A DNA stretch of 64,000 nucleotides from Calothrix sp. NIES-2100 (GCF_002368195.1 NZ_AP018178.1:2996791-3060790); one strand, 5' to 3'. Positions 17,149 through 26,810 are shown, counted from the stretch's first letter. Numbers and translations are program-made. Notes: generated from the sequence alone by a model not told the origin.

Positions 17149-19761
17149 CTAATATAGGATTTCTACATACCCTTCTGTTCCATTCACCCGGATTCTCTGT
17201 CCGTCTTTGATCAGCTTGGTAGCATTCTCCACTCCCACAACTGCACTTATGCCATATTCTCGTGCGATAACTGCTCCATGAGTCATCAGTCCACCAACTT
17301 CGGTGACTAGACCTTTTATGGATACAAACAATGGTGTCCAGCTAGGGTCAGTAAAGGAGGTGACTAATATATCTCCATCTTCTAGATTGGCATCTTCCAT
17401 GTTTAAGATGACACGCGCTCGTCCCTCTATAACTCCGGTAGAAACAGGTAGACCTACAATAGCTTCATCTAGGAAATTTTCTCGTTTGTACTTACCCGCA
17501 ATGATTTCACCGTCAGACGTGATAATACGTGGGGGAGTTAGTTTTTCATAGAATTTGTAATCGTCTTTTCGTTTGCTGATAATGTGGTAATCAAGTTTAT
17601 TTGTGCATACGACTTCGCGAAGTTCTTCAAAAGTGAGATAGTATATATCTTCTTTTTCATGAATAACGTTGGCTTGTACAAGTTGTTCAGCTTCTTTCAG
17701 TAAAGCCTGCTTATAAACGAAGTAGCGATTAACTATGCCGTATTTTGGATATTCACGATAACCGATGAAATTCCGGATTAGGCGGATCATTCGTTTTGTC
17801 TCTTCGGACTTTTGTTCACCATCCGGTAATTGCTTCAATCGCTCTAATAACTCTTGTTCTTTCTTTAAAGCTGACTGTTGCCCTTGCTCAAATTTACGCT
17901 CGCTTTCACCAGGCTCAAAATTTTTGATGTTACTGAGAATCATCGGAACAAGTGTGGTTGGGTTTTCGCTCCAACGAGTTCTCGTAAGATCGATTTCTCC
18001 AACACATCGCATTCCGTATTTGTGAAGAAAAGTAGCGATCGCGTTCTGGGCTTCCTGTCCACCCTCAAGCTTCACCAATTCACCTAGAAAGTTATCCTCT
18101 TTTACCTGTTGCAAATACTCAATGACTTCCGGGTAAGGACGAATCGCATCCGCAACATCCAATAGTGCCAGACCCATTTCCGACGTAATATTGTTGGGTG
18201 CTGATTGAGAAAGTGTATCCGCTGCGTTTTTTTCGCCTAACCACTCGTTCATTTTTTCATTGATCCAGGAGGAAGCATTCATCCCAGTCATAAGCACACC
18301 AAAACTCTGTGAATCAGCGTTGGTCTTTTTTAATTGCTGGATATCTTCCAGGATAAAATCAAACAGATCCGATCCTGATTTTGTTTGGATGGTTTGTTTT
18401 AACGCGTCGGTCGAGGTTTGACTCTGTTGAATCAAATCAGCAACAATCGCCGGATCGTAGTCGTTTAGGGTTTGAAAATCCGCAGGCGATCGACCTTTAC
18501 CGCTTTTGCCGGAACTCCGATCGTCGGGTAACGATTTTATAAAATCTCCCCGCTCTAGGATGGTTGTAAGTGCGTCTTTCATGAGCGGATCGGATTTGCC
18601 CAATGTGACGTTTAATACTGTTTCTCTACTGACAGGTGAAGCCAGCGTCGCTGTAACATCAACAAACAACCTTCCACCAGCAGTGTGCATGGGTGCATGG
18701 GTCATTAACAGGAAAAAAGACAATCCCAATGGTTTCATGGCATCGGTCATCATTTGGTTGTGACCGACAGATACATAGACGTGATTTTCGCGATCGCTCG
18801 TTTTAGGAATCGGGAATAAAGTCGTGATCGGCCGACTCTGGACAATATAAAACGTGTCATCGACTAAACACCATTCAATGTCTTGGGGACTGCCGAAATG
18901 TGCTTCGATCGTTCGACCGATGCGCTCAAGCTGCAAAATCTGCTCATCCGTTAGTGCTTGCCAATTCTGCTGCTCAGGATCAATCTCCTGTTCTTTTGTA
19001 CCGCCATCTTTTAAGGCATAAATAGCCAGTTTCTTGGTGGATATCTTTTTATCAATAACCTTGCCGTTACACACTTTATAGATATCAGTATTCACAATGC
19101 CTCTGACCATAGCCTCACCAAGTCCGAAGCTGGCATCAATGGATAACACCTTCCTATTAGACGTGACGGGATCGGCAGTAAACAAAATTCCTGCCACCTG
19201 GGGAAAGACCATCTTCTGAACAACCACAGACAGGTGAACTTTACGGTGGTCGAAGCCGTTTTGAAGGCGGTAAATTACTGCCCTCTCGGTAAATAGCGAT
19301 GCCCAGCACTTGCTGATATGCTTTAGAATTGCCTCCTTTCCAATAATGTTCAAATACGTATCCTGCTGTCCGGCAAAGGAGGCCGTGGGTAAATCCTCTG
19401 CGGTTGCGCTGGATCGTACTGCATAAGCATTTTTTTCTCCAAGCCTGGAGAGGTGGCGGGCGATCTCTTCATTAATATCTTGAGGAATGGTTATGCCTTC
19501 GATGAAAGAGCGAATCTCACCGCTAAGTTCACCGATTTTATGACGGTCTTCTACCTTCAGATGCGATAACTGGTCGAGTAATTCGTTAATCGACGACGTT
19601 TCCCCAATGATTCTTTTAAAAGCTTCAGTAGAAATACAAAAGCCATCCGGTACGCGGATTCCTTCAATCTGGGAAAGTTCACCCAAGTTTGCGCCTTTAC
19701 CCCCAACAAAGGAGAGTTTTGTTTTATCAACATATTGAAAACCAAGCACAAATGAACTCAT
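17149..19761 (-). CDS. rph: rifampin phosphotransferase-type enzyme (RPH), often annotated phosphoenolpyruvate synthase
   Basis: An 870-residue three-domain phosphotransferase. An ATP-grasp domain is N-terminal (VGGKGANLGEL, AVRSSATAEDLPTASFAGQQDTYL split near 115-135, DIEWCLVDD). A long central domain follows, then a C-terminal swivelling domain with the phosphoryl-carrier H828 in GGLMTHGAVIAREYG. No PEP/pyruvate TIM barrel follows, which excludes a true PpsA and fits RPH, where the middle domain binds the drug. By memory it closely resembles Listeria RPH along its whole length. A strong ribosome-binding site (AAAGGAG) precedes the ATG. RPH inactivates rifampin by phosphorylation. Likely acquired from Firmicutes; actual activity untested. 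Confidence 0.85.
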   Translation of the reverse strand: MSSFVLGFQYVDKTKLSFVGGKGANLGELSQIEGIRVPDGFCISTEAFKRIIGETSSINELLDQLSHLKVEDRHKIGELSGEIRSFIEGITIPQDINEEIARHLSRLGEKNAYAVRSSATAEDLPTASFAGQQDTYLNIIGKEAILKHISKCWASLFTERAVIYRLQNGFDHRKVHLSVVVQKMVFPQVAGILFTADPVTSNRKVLSIDASFGLGEAMVRGIVNTDIYKVCNGKVIDKKISTKKLAIYALKDGGTKEQEIDPEQQNWQALTDEQILQLERIGRTIEAHFGSPQDIEWCLVDDTFYIVQSRPITTLFPIPKTSDRENHVYVSVGHNQMMTDAMKPLGLSFFLLMTHAPMHTAGGRLFVDVTATLASPVSRETVLNVTLGKSDPLMKDALTTILERGDFIKSLPDDRSSGKSGKGRSPADFQTLNDYDPAIVADLIQQSQTSTDALKQTIQTKSGSDLFDFILEDIQQLKKTNADSQSFGVLMTGMNASSWINEKMNEWLGEKNAADTLSQSAPNNITSEMGLALLDVADAIRPYPEVIEYLQQVKEDNFLGELVKLEGGQEAQNAIATFLHKYGMRCVGEIDLTRTRWSENPTTLVPMILSNIKNFEPGESERKFEQGQQSALKKEQELLERLKQLPDGEQKSEETKRMIRLIRNFIGYREYPKYGIVNRYFVYKQALLKEAEQLVQANVIHEKEDIYYLTFEELREVVCTNKLDYHIISKRKDDYKFYEKLTPPRIITSDGEIIAGKYKRENFLDEAIVGLPVSTGVIEGRARVILNMEDANLEDGDILVTSFTDPSWTPLFVSIKGLVTEVGGLMTHGAVIAREYGISAVVGVENATKLIKDGQRIRVNGTEGYVEILY

Positions 19762-20435
19762 CAGTTTCGCTCCTTTGGCAATTCATACTTTGGTAATTGT
19801 GACTGCATCACAGCCGATTGACTCTCATATCACAAAAGACTTTTGCAAGAGTTATAGCGATTCCTGAAATATCGGGTGACTAAACGTAAGTTCGGCAAGC
19901 AGCAGCAAGAACAACGGTAGTGGTTTAAGTACTTGAAACTTCGGTGAGAAGGGCTAAGATTCAAGTTGTTGGGTAGATTAAAATCCAACTTAATTGAGTC
20001 CCTATCTACTATAGACAATGTCAAGCAAGGTAATCAACGTCACTCGATTTTAGATTTTCATATTAAGCCAAAATCTAAAATCTAAAATTGTTCGGTCAAA
20101 GAAATATACAGTTCGAGCGGTGAAAATAAACCGCCAAGATGCCTTCGCGTTACCCGGATTTCTCACGAGATTTTTTCTTCTCCGTGTCCACAGCCGTAGG
20201 GGCGGGTTAAGCCAGATAATCGTAAATTACGAGAGCATATCTGTGAACCCGCCCCTACTTTTTGTGAGAAATGCGGGGTTAGCGTCTCGTAGAGAAGAAC
20301 GCCAAGAGAAGAGAAAGAAGAGGGATGTAATTATTTAGTGCGAGTTTATAGATAATCGGTATCAGTACGAATAATTATAAGGGCACAACATTGTTGTGCC
20401 CCTACCTGTTTAATTGATGAATTGTGCAGATTTAA
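19762..20435. other. 674-bp intergenic region with dispersed repeats
   Basis: The upstream region of the phosphotransferase. It holds a G/C hairpin (GTAGGGGCGGGTT, near 20195-20260, with an inverted partner AACCCGCCCCTAC), a small dispersed repeat GCGTCTCGTAGAGAAG (near 20282), and the palindrome at 20381-20401. TTGACA occurs on the minus strand near 20020 without a convincing -10 box. No gene is supported. Confidence 0.5.
20381..20401. repeat. 21-nt palindrome, GGGCAC family
   Basis: Arms GGGCACAACA/TGTTGTGCCC around a single base. Compared with the palindromes at 14440-14460 and 16928-16948, both arms changed in step, which keeps the hairpin. It lies just downstream of the aminopeptidase gene stop codon. 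Confidence 0.65.
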
Positions 20436-23033
20436 TTAGGATGCAGAACTCTTTGATTTAGCTTCCAAATTTTCTAAGCGGCTTCGCAATTCCTGATTTT
20501 GCTGCTTAACTTGATCGAGTTCTTCACGCAAATTCCGCAGGGCATTTTCTGTGCCAATATTACCTTGCACTCGCTTAATCTCTTCATCAGCATAGCGTCG
20601 CACACGCCCATCTGGTGTTTGATCGGCTAGCGATCGCAATATGCCAATGGCTTTTGGTGTCTCCATTTGTCCTAAGGCGATGACTACGGCGACTTGGGTT
20701 AAGAAGAAGGTTTCTTTGGCTAGTTCTGCTAGTCTTTCTAAAATCCGTTCTAAATTGACGGGATTTTGCCCGACAGAAATTTTGCCTAAAGCGCGGATTG
20801 TCGCGAGGCGTAAGGCTTGGGGGACACCGGGTTTGGTGTATTCCAGCAACAAGTTTAATGCTGGTTCTGAGGTTTTGAGTTCGGCTAAACCAGCGATCGC
20901 CCCACTGCGAACTACTTCATTCCAGCCTTGTCTTTCTTCTAAAACAGATTTCAGCAGTTTCAGGACTTTTTCTTCTTTGGGTTTTTCGTCTAAGTTTGCA
21001 GCAGCGATCGCGCCAATGACACGACAAGCTGCTGATTCTACATAGTAGCTGGGATCGCCATCTTGCACTAAGCCTTTGATAGCTTTATAACTTTCAGCAG
21101 TTTTGGTTTTCGCCAGCGCATCGACAACAGCGCGACGCACATAAGAACTTTTATCTTCTAAGCCAATAACTAACCCATCAAAAGCTTGATCCAATTTGAT
21201 TTCGGCTAGTTGTTTGGCGACTTCGACACGCACACCCCAAAATGACTCATTTTTTAACGCCGCAGATAAAACTTTTGTGGCTTCTAATCCTCCTTTCTTG
21301 GCTAAAGCTTCAGCAGCGTAAATCCGAGACAGAGGATCGGGATCAAATTCTAACTGCGCTTTTAATTCGGGAATTGGGTATTCCAAAGTGACAGTTTTCA
21401 GATAATTATTCCCGACATCAAAACTGATAAATTGAGGTTTGGTTTCTAAGGGAAAATAGAAACTTTGTTCCCGTTCATTTACCCTGACGGTAAATGTTTT
21501 GAGTTGGGGAGATGCACTTGATTCGCTATAACCAAAGCCGATGGGAATTTTTAAGTCAAATAACTCTTTACTGTTATTATCTTTGGCTTGAGTTTGAGTT
21601 ACAGTTACTTTGGCTAAATTTGCATCGCCATCCCAAGCATAAGCCACTTTAAAATCAGGATGTCCACCACGATAAACGTACTGGTCAAAGAGGAAGGTTA
21701 AGTTCCTTCCCGTTGCTTTTTCAATAGCCCTTAATAAGTCTACTGTTTCCACAGTTTTATGGGCATTATCCTGAACAAAGGTGTGAATTGCTGGCCAGAA
21801 CAATTCCTCTCCTAATTCCGCCCGAATCATGTGATAAACACAAGAACCTTTTTCGTAAATATGGCGGTCATAAAGTTCAATTGCTTCGCGGTAAACGTGA
21901 GTTACCATCGGTCGGCGGTAACGTCCACTATCTTCACTAAAGTAACTTCGCGCTTCTAATAATCGATAGTATGCTGCTTCTTGGCTACCATATTCCTGTT
22001 CTGTCCACATGACCTCAGAATAAGAAGCCATTCCTTCTTTAATCCAAGCATGAGACCAATGTTTAATTACTAGCAAATCACCAAACCATTGGTGTGCTAA
22101 TTCGTGAACAACTAAACTTTCGGTGTTGCGATTATCTAAAGCGGCGCGTTCATCTATTAAACAGCGATCGGTTAATAAAGTTGCAGAGGTGTTTTCCATC
22201 CCGCCGAAAATAAAATCATCGACGCAAACCTGGGCGTATTTCGGAAAAGCATAGGTATAACCATACTTTTCACTTAAAAACTCAATCATGCGGGGAGTTT
22301 TGCCCATGCTGCGTTTTGCATCTGCTTCTCTACCCTTTTCTACATAATAAGTGACGGGTTTACCTCGCCATTCATCGCGAATTTCGGCAAAGTCGCCAAT
22401 CGCCAATGTCATTAAGTAGGTAGGATGAATTTCTTGTTGTGACCAATGGTAGATTTTATATTTACCATCTTCCTTCGTCTCAATCAGTTCGCCGTTGGAA
22501 ATCGCCATCAAATGTTTAGGAACACGGACGCGAATTTCCGAAGTAGAAAGTTGTCCGGGATAGTCGAAGCAAGGAAACCAAAAGCGAGAATCTTCGTCTT
22601 CTCCTTGTGTCCAGACTTGGGTAGGCTTGTTGGGGTAGTGTTTGTCTGGTTGAATAAAGTAAATCCCGCGTTGGGGTTTTTCCACAGAGTAGGCGATCGC
22701 AATTAGTAACCGCGTACCCACCTGCGTCGGAGTTGAAAGTGCGATCGCTAGCTTTTCGCCATCGTAGTCAAACTTTTCCTCTACCTCATCCACCTGCACA
22801 GATTGAATATTCAGGTTGACAGCATCCAACGTCAAACTATCAATTCCATTGCGGATTGGCGACAGGCGAATGCTGCAACTGCCAGAATAACTTTGGTGAG
22901 GAATATCCAAACTCAGATCTAAAAAAATATGCTCTACTTGTCCAGGGCGATCGGGATTGTAATGGGGTTTTGCTCCTGGTAACTCAAAAGATCTGTGACC
23001 GTTATTTTCTGTATCAAAATAAAAATGGGACAT
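20436..23033 (-). CDS. M1-family zinc aminopeptidase with HEAT repeats
   Basis: An 865-residue metallopeptidase. Exopeptidase motif GGMEN (278-282), zinc motif HELAH (310-314) with third ligand E333 in WIKEGMASYSE, and the following Tyr-containing region are all in place. From about residue 590 the protein carries alpha-helical HEAT-type repeats (AAEALAKKGG, VRRAVVDALAKTK, LRLATIRALGKIS) and ends in a coiled coil (LREELDQVKQQNQELRSRL). M1 enzymes remove N-terminal residues from peptides; the HEAT part probably binds partners or substrates. There is no signal peptide, so it should be cytoplasmic. Well supported. Confidence 0.93.
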   Translation of the reverse strand: MSHFYFDTENNGHRSFELPGAKPHYNPDRPGQVEHIFLDLSLDIPHQSYSGSCSIRLSPIRNGIDSLTLDAVNLNIQSVQVDEVEEKFDYDGEKLAIALSTPTQVGTRLLIAIAYSVEKPQRGIYFIQPDKHYPNKPTQVWTQGEDEDSRFWFPCFDYPGQLSTSEIRVRVPKHLMAISNGELIETKEDGKYKIYHWSQQEIHPTYLMTLAIGDFAEIRDEWRGKPVTYYVEKGREADAKRSMGKTPRMIEFLSEKYGYTYAFPKYAQVCVDDFIFGGMENTSATLLTDRCLIDERAALDNRNTESLVVHELAHQWFGDLLVIKHWSHAWIKEGMASYSEVMWTEQEYGSQEAAYYRLLEARSYFSEDSGRYRRPMVTHVYREAIELYDRHIYEKGSCVYHMIRAELGEELFWPAIHTFVQDNAHKTVETVDLLRAIEKATGRNLTFLFDQYVYRGGHPDFKVAYAWDGDANLAKVTVTQTQAKDNNSKELFDLKIPIGFGYSESSASPQLKTFTVRVNEREQSFYFPLETKPQFISFDVGNNYLKTVTLEYPIPELKAQLEFDPDPLSRIYAAEALAKKGGLEATKVLSAALKNESFWGVRVEVAKQLAEIKLDQAFDGLVIGLEDKSSYVRRAVVDALAKTKTAESYKAIKGLVQDGDPSYYVESAACRVIGAIAAANLDEKPKEEKVLKLLKSVLEERQGWNEVVRSGAIAGLAELKTSEPALNLLLEYTKPGVPQALRLATIRALGKISVGQNPVNLERILERLAELAKETFFLTQVAVVIALGQMETPKAIGILRSLADQTPDGRVRRYADEEIKRVQGNIGTENALRNLREELDQVKQQNQELRSRLENLEAKSKSSAS

Positions 23034-23181
23034 TGATGCGTACTAACCTTATATCTTGATAAAACGGGCTGGATGTAGTCAAAAAAATAGTGCGATCGGC
23101 ATAAAGCCAAATCAACTCAACAGTCAAAGAAGGATTTTGGGGATTGAGGATCAGAATTAACGTAATTCGTAATTCCCTTCA

Positions 23182-23415
23182 GAGGATGTTTTAAAAGTCC
23201 TGTCGTCGGTAGCAAAAAATTCTAGATCCCCCTAAATCCACGCCACTTGCTTCTCCCAAGGGGAGACGCTGCGCGAACAAGTCGGGAAACCCGCAAGGGC
23301 GCAGTGGCTCCCCTTATTAAGGGGGACTTTGAGTCCAGTTCCCCCCTTTTTAAGGGGGGCTAGGGGGGATCTGAAAGTACTTATAATCACAGCCAATCAC
23401 TTTTCAAACAACCTC
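23182..23415. mobile_element. MITE, GAGG(T/A)TGTTT family, copy 3 with TCA duplication and a nested insertion
   Basis: Ends GAGGATGTTTTAAAAGTCC and ACTTTTCAAACAACCTC. Flanks are TCA at 23179-23181 and TCA at 23416-23418, a TNA duplication that differs from the TTA of other copies. The element is about 70 bp longer than its relatives because a second repeat has inserted in its core (about 23240-23309). Confidence 0.8.
23240..23309. repeat. small dispersed repeat inserted inside the MITE
   Basis: About 70 bp that begin GCCACTTGC and end GCAGTGGC, interrupting the expected C-run of the host MITE. It contains CTCCCAAGGGGAGACGCTGC, which recurs in altered form at 51250-51290. Removing it restores the canonical 165-bp element. 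Confidence 0.6.
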
Positions 23416-23899
23416 TCAGTAAGCCACCCAGAGGGTGTCTACGTCATTCGTAATTAAGAAACAAGCGAGAAGTCCAAGGACTCTCTAGTCTACCCAGTTT
23501 CAGATGGGGTCTTAATCCCTGGGGTGAAACTTAGTTACGAATTTTTAATCTTTCCCCCTTTCTCTACCTTATATGCTTTCCCTGATGTAAGTTGATAGCT
23601 TGCACTCTGTTGACATAGATGCCACTTAAGTACAAATACTTCCAAGTATTTTTATAGCTTAGGATAGTCTGCTCAATAGTAACAGCCTATTTTTTAAGTT
23701 AAATAACATAGTCTTTACGGATTTGCTTCTCACTTTGTTGTAATAAGTCTCAGATTAGTTCACAAGGGCAGGTGTCTAGTATTACTAATTTTCTCAGTGG
23801 ATACCACTAAATTAGTAAAAATTATAAATAATTCCGAAAACTCTACAATGACGTTTTTACAAGCCTTCATGACAATTGACACCAGAGAGGATAACGATA

Positions 23900-25591
23900 A
23901 TGACTGCAAGTAAAACAAAGTTTTTAATTCCTGCTATTGGTGTAGCTGTAGTTCTGACAGGAGGTATCGCTGCCTATATGTATTTTAAAGGCAGCCCGGT
24001 TTCTGATAGCGCGGGTGCTATAGGCAGCGCGAAAGTAGTACCTTCTTCCGCAATCATGGCAACTTACATCTCCACTGACCCGCAAGCTTGGGCAAAGTTG
24101 CAGCAGTTTGGCACAACAGAAGCACAACAGCTAGTTGCCAAAGGTTTAGAGTCATTTGTTCCAGAAATGTTAAAAAATAGTAATATTTCTTTAGAGAAAG
24201 ATATAAAACCTTGGGTAGGTGGTGTGATGGTGGCTGTGCTACCACCGAATCCAGTTCAACCAGCACAATTTAATCCACCGATCACTGCACCTAATGGCAC
24301 AGCCAAATTACAGTCGAAACCGAATCTGTTGCAAGTAGTGGTAATCAAAGACAAACTTGCGGCTTTAAACTTTTTTAACAAATTGAAAGCCCAAAAAGAT
24401 ATTCAATTCCAGGAAACTGAGTATAAAGGTGTCAAAATTACAGAAACTACAGATCAAGGACAAGCGACTTATAGCGTAGTTTTAAATGAGAGCCAATTAG
24501 TATTAGCTCCCCAAAAGCAAGCCATAGAACAGGTAATTGACACTTTTAAAGGTCAGCCTTCCTTTGCCAGTAAAGAAGGTGCAAATAGCATTCTGAGCAA
24601 AAGTGTGGATGTAAAAAATACCCTCGCTCAAATTTACATACCAGACTATGGGGATATGGCTCTTCAGTTAGCCGCCGCTAATTCCCAAGTGTCGAAATTA
24701 CCACCCCAAAGCCTGAAGCAGTTGCAGCAAGTGAAATCTGTGGTGGCGGGTGTGGGTGTTGACGATGCAGGTTTGCGCTTTAAAGCGATCGCTAATTTAG
24801 ATCCCCAACTAAAAACATTCCAGTATCAAAATACGCCGGCTAAAATAGTTGGGCAACTTCCTTCTGATACCTTTGCTTTAGTCAACGGACAAGGTATTAG
24901 CAGTGCTTGGTCAACCGTGCTAAAACAATCAAAAGATTATCCCGAATTTAACCAAACAGTGGCACAAGTCCGCCAACAAATAAAATCATTCGCCAATTTG
25001 GATTTAGATAAAGAAATTCTGGGCTGGATGGATGGAGAATTTGCTGTAGGCGCAATGCCATCTAATCAAGGTATATTAGGCAGTTTTGGTGTTGGGGGAG
25101 CTTTCTTATTTAAAACTAGCGATCGCAAAACAGCAGAAAGCACTCTCAGCAAACTAGACGAGCTGATCAAAAAGCGACTGGTCAACGTTGCGCAAAGAAA
25201 CATCGGCGGGAAAAACATCACTGAATGGCAAATTCCCCAACAAGGAGCTTTACTAGCTCATGGGTGGCTAGATCAAGATACTGTATTTGTAGCTCTTGGT
25301 AGTCCGATTACCAATGCGATCGCAGACAATAAAAACCAATCTCTCGACAATAGCGACACCTTTAAAGCCGTGACCGGTTCCTTACAAAAACCCAATGGCG
25401 GCTACTTCTACCTGGATATGGACAAAACAATGACTATAGTTAATGGTTTTCCCCCAATTCAACCCGTACCACCACAAGCGATCGCCATACTAAGTTCCAT
25501 TCGCGGTTTAGGTGTAACTGCTACTAGTCCTGATAAATCTATCAGTCAAGTAGAAATGTTGTTAGCTCTCAAACCGAAAACTGGAAAATAA
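23900..25591 (+). CDS. DUF3352 domain-containing protein, membrane-anchored
   Basis: A 563-residue protein with an N-terminal hydrophobic anchor (about 8-27, FLIPAIGVAVVLTGGIAAYMY) and a large extracytoplasmic domain. Blocks such as VPSSAIMATYISTD, LKQLQQVKSVVAGVGVDDAGLRFKA and LPSDTFALVNGQGIS are typical of the DUF3352 family, widespread in cyanobacteria with no known function. The ATG at 23900 follows GAGAGG at good spacing and is preferred over the TTG 24 bases upstream. It is monocistronic, with a heptamer array just downstream. Confidence 0.82.
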   Translation: MTASKTKFLIPAIGVAVVLTGGIAAYMYFKGSPVSDSAGAIGSAKVVPSSAIMATYISTDPQAWAKLQQFGTTEAQQLVAKGLESFVPEMLKNSNISLEKDIKPWVGGVMVAVLPPNPVQPAQFNPPITAPNGTAKLQSKPNLLQVVVIKDKLAALNFFNKLKAQKDIQFQETEYKGVKITETTDQGQATYSVVLNESQLVLAPQKQAIEQVIDTFKGQPSFASKEGANSILSKSVDVKNTLAQIYIPDYGDMALQLAAANSQVSKLPPQSLKQLQQVKSVVAGVGVDDAGLRFKAIANLDPQLKTFQYQNTPAKIVGQLPSDTFALVNGQGISSAWSTVLKQSKDYPEFNQTVAQVRQQIKSFANLDLDKEILGWMDGEFAVGAMPSNQGILGSFGVGGAFLFKTSDRKTAESTLSKLDELIKKRLVNVAQRNIGGKNITEWQIPQQGALLAHGWLDQDTVFVALGSPITNAIADNKNQSLDNSDTFKAVTGSLQKPNGGYFYLDMDKTMTIVNGFPPIQPVPPQAIAILSSIRGLGVTATSPDKSISQVEMLLALKPKTGK

Positions 25592-25644
25592 AGAAGGCAG
25601 GAGGCAGAAGGCAGATAAACTATAGGGAAATGTCCAGCTTATCC

Positions 25645-25686
25645 CCCTAACCCCTAGCCTCTAGCCTCTAGCCCCTAGCCCCTAAC
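25645..25686. repeat. heptamer array (CTAGCCT/CTAGCCC)n
   Basis: About five tandem copies of a 7-mer, CTAGCCT or CTAGCCC, between the DUF3352 gene and a Uma2 gene. Confidence 0.7.
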
Positions 25687-25721
25687 GTTAAAATAAACCC
25701 ATAAATCGCAATGTCATAACC

Positions 25722-26381
25722 ATGTCCCTCGCCAAAGAATTAGACACTGCCCAAGACATCCAAGAAGATGTTATTCTTCCTCCAGGTGACTTATACAGCG
25801 ATGAGCCTCCCTTAGAAACTGAACTGCATCTAGAGCAAATAATCCTCTTACTTAAATGTCTGGAATGGTTGTGGCGAGACAGAACGGATTTCTACGCTGC
25901 TGGCAATCTGACTATTTATTACAGCTGGAAAAAACTTAAAACCGAGAGCTTTCGCGGCCCTGATTTTTTTGTTGTACTAGACACCGAACGTAAAACCCGT
26001 AAGAGTTGGGTAGTGTGGGAAGAAGATGGCAAATATCCTCACTTTATTCTCGAAATTCTTTCTGAATCAACAGCGAATACAGACAAAGATTTAAAGAAAA
26101 AGATTTATCAAGATACCTTTCGCACCCCTGATTATTTTTGGTTTGACCCCTACACACTAGAATTTGCAGGGTTTCACCTAGTTGATGGTCAATACCAACC
26201 CCTAGAACCGAATGCTCAAGGACATTTATGGAGTCAGCAGCTTGGTTTATATTTAGGAATTTATCAGGGACTCTTACGATTTTTTACACCAGCCGGAAAG
26301 CTAGTACCAACCCCAGAAGAAACAGCAGAGAAATTGGCTGCTAAACTGCGAGAATTAAATATAGATCCAGAGACAATTTAG
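25722..26381 (+). CDS. Uma2-family (PD-(D/E)XK-like) putative endonuclease
   Basis: A 219-residue member of the Uma2 family, which is greatly expanded in cyanobacteria. The restriction-like core is visible: GPDFFVV (Asp), then FILEILSESTANTDKDLKKKIYQ (Glu and Lys) and PDYFWFDP. The N-terminal part is shorter and the C-terminal tail longer than in the two other copies in this window. Biological role is unknown; a link to transposition or DNA repair is often proposed but not shown. No partner gene adjoins it. Confidence 0.85.
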   Translation: MSLAKELDTAQDIQEDVILPPGDLYSDEPPLETELHLEQIILLLKCLEWLWRDRTDFYAAGNLTIYYSWKKLKTESFRGPDFFVVLDTERKTRKSWVVWEEDGKYPHFILEILSESTANTDKDLKKKIYQDTFRTPDYFWFDPYTLEFAGFHLVDGQYQPLEPNAQGHLWSQQLGLYLGIYQGLLRFFTPAGKLVPTPEETAEKLAAKLRELNIDPETI

Positions 26382-26439
26382 AATTCAAAATTCAAAATTT
26401 AAATACAACCAGAATGAATCCGGAGGCTTAAAGTAATTT

Positions 26440-26476
26440 GTCAAGAGTCAAGAGTCAAGAGTCAAGAGTCAAGAGT
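26440..26476. repeat. heptamer array (GTCAAGA)n
   Basis: Five copies of GTCAAGA in tandem with no interruption. Confidence 0.85.
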
Positions 26477-26680
26477 ACCCCTTTCAAGGTGACTCGTAAA
26501 ATCCGTTTTTTCTCTGCGCTCTCTGCGGACTCTGCGGTTAAAATAGTAATTTATTTAACCACTCCAGACACAGAGGACACAGAGATAAGAGATTAAAAAG
26601 AGATTTTTTGAGCAAAATTTTTACCCACCTTGAAAGGGCTAGAGTCAAGAGTCAACACTTCGGCTTTGCTCAGCGATCGC

Positions 26681-26726
26681 CGTCAACCGTCAACAGTCAA
26701 CAGTCAACCGTCAACAGTCAACAGTC
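26681..26726. repeat. heptamer array (GTCAACA/GTCAACC)n
   Basis: Six tandem 7-mers alternate between GTCAACA and GTCAACC. The same unit recurs at 9294-9317. Confidence 0.85.
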
Positions 26727-26810
26727 TCCTCATCCCCAATCCCCAGCCCCTAGACTGGCCTCCACCAATATGTCATAAGTAAAAAAGGCTGTTGAGCGCA
26801 AATTGATCCT

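Larger units (their letters stand above)
23034..23899. other. 866-bp intergenic region with a nested MITE
   Basis: A divergent region between the aminopeptidase and the DUF3352 gene. It contains the MITE at 23182-23415 and AT-rich DNA that should hold both promoters. I see no gene here. Confidence 0.55.
26382..26810. other. 429-bp intergenic region dominated by heptamer arrays
   Basis: Holds a GTCAAGA array (26440-26476), a GTCAACA/GTCAACC array (26681-26726) and the common block around CTCTGCGGACTCTGCGG/ACACAGAGGACACAGAG (about 26512-26590). No gene. Confidence 0.65.

Noticed and set aside
17149..19761. Phosphoenolpyruvate synthase (ppsA)
   Set aside because: The His domain lies at the very C-terminus and no PEP/pyruvate TIM barrel follows; the architecture and sequence fit rifampin phosphotransferase.
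19830..20024. 64-codon minus-strand frame upstream of the phosphotransferase, considered as an rph leader protein
   Set aside because: Cys/Tyr/Arg-rich composition without a ribosome-binding site; no rifamycin-associated regulatory palindrome was found nearby.
20641..21045. 134-codon plus-strand frame
   Set aside because: It is antisense to the HEAT region of the aminopeptidase and follows the codon periodicity of that gene; composition is not protein-like.
26440..26726. CRISPR-like regular repeats
   Set aside because: The units are 7 bp in direct tandem without spacers, so these are heptamer arrays; no cas gene is in the window.
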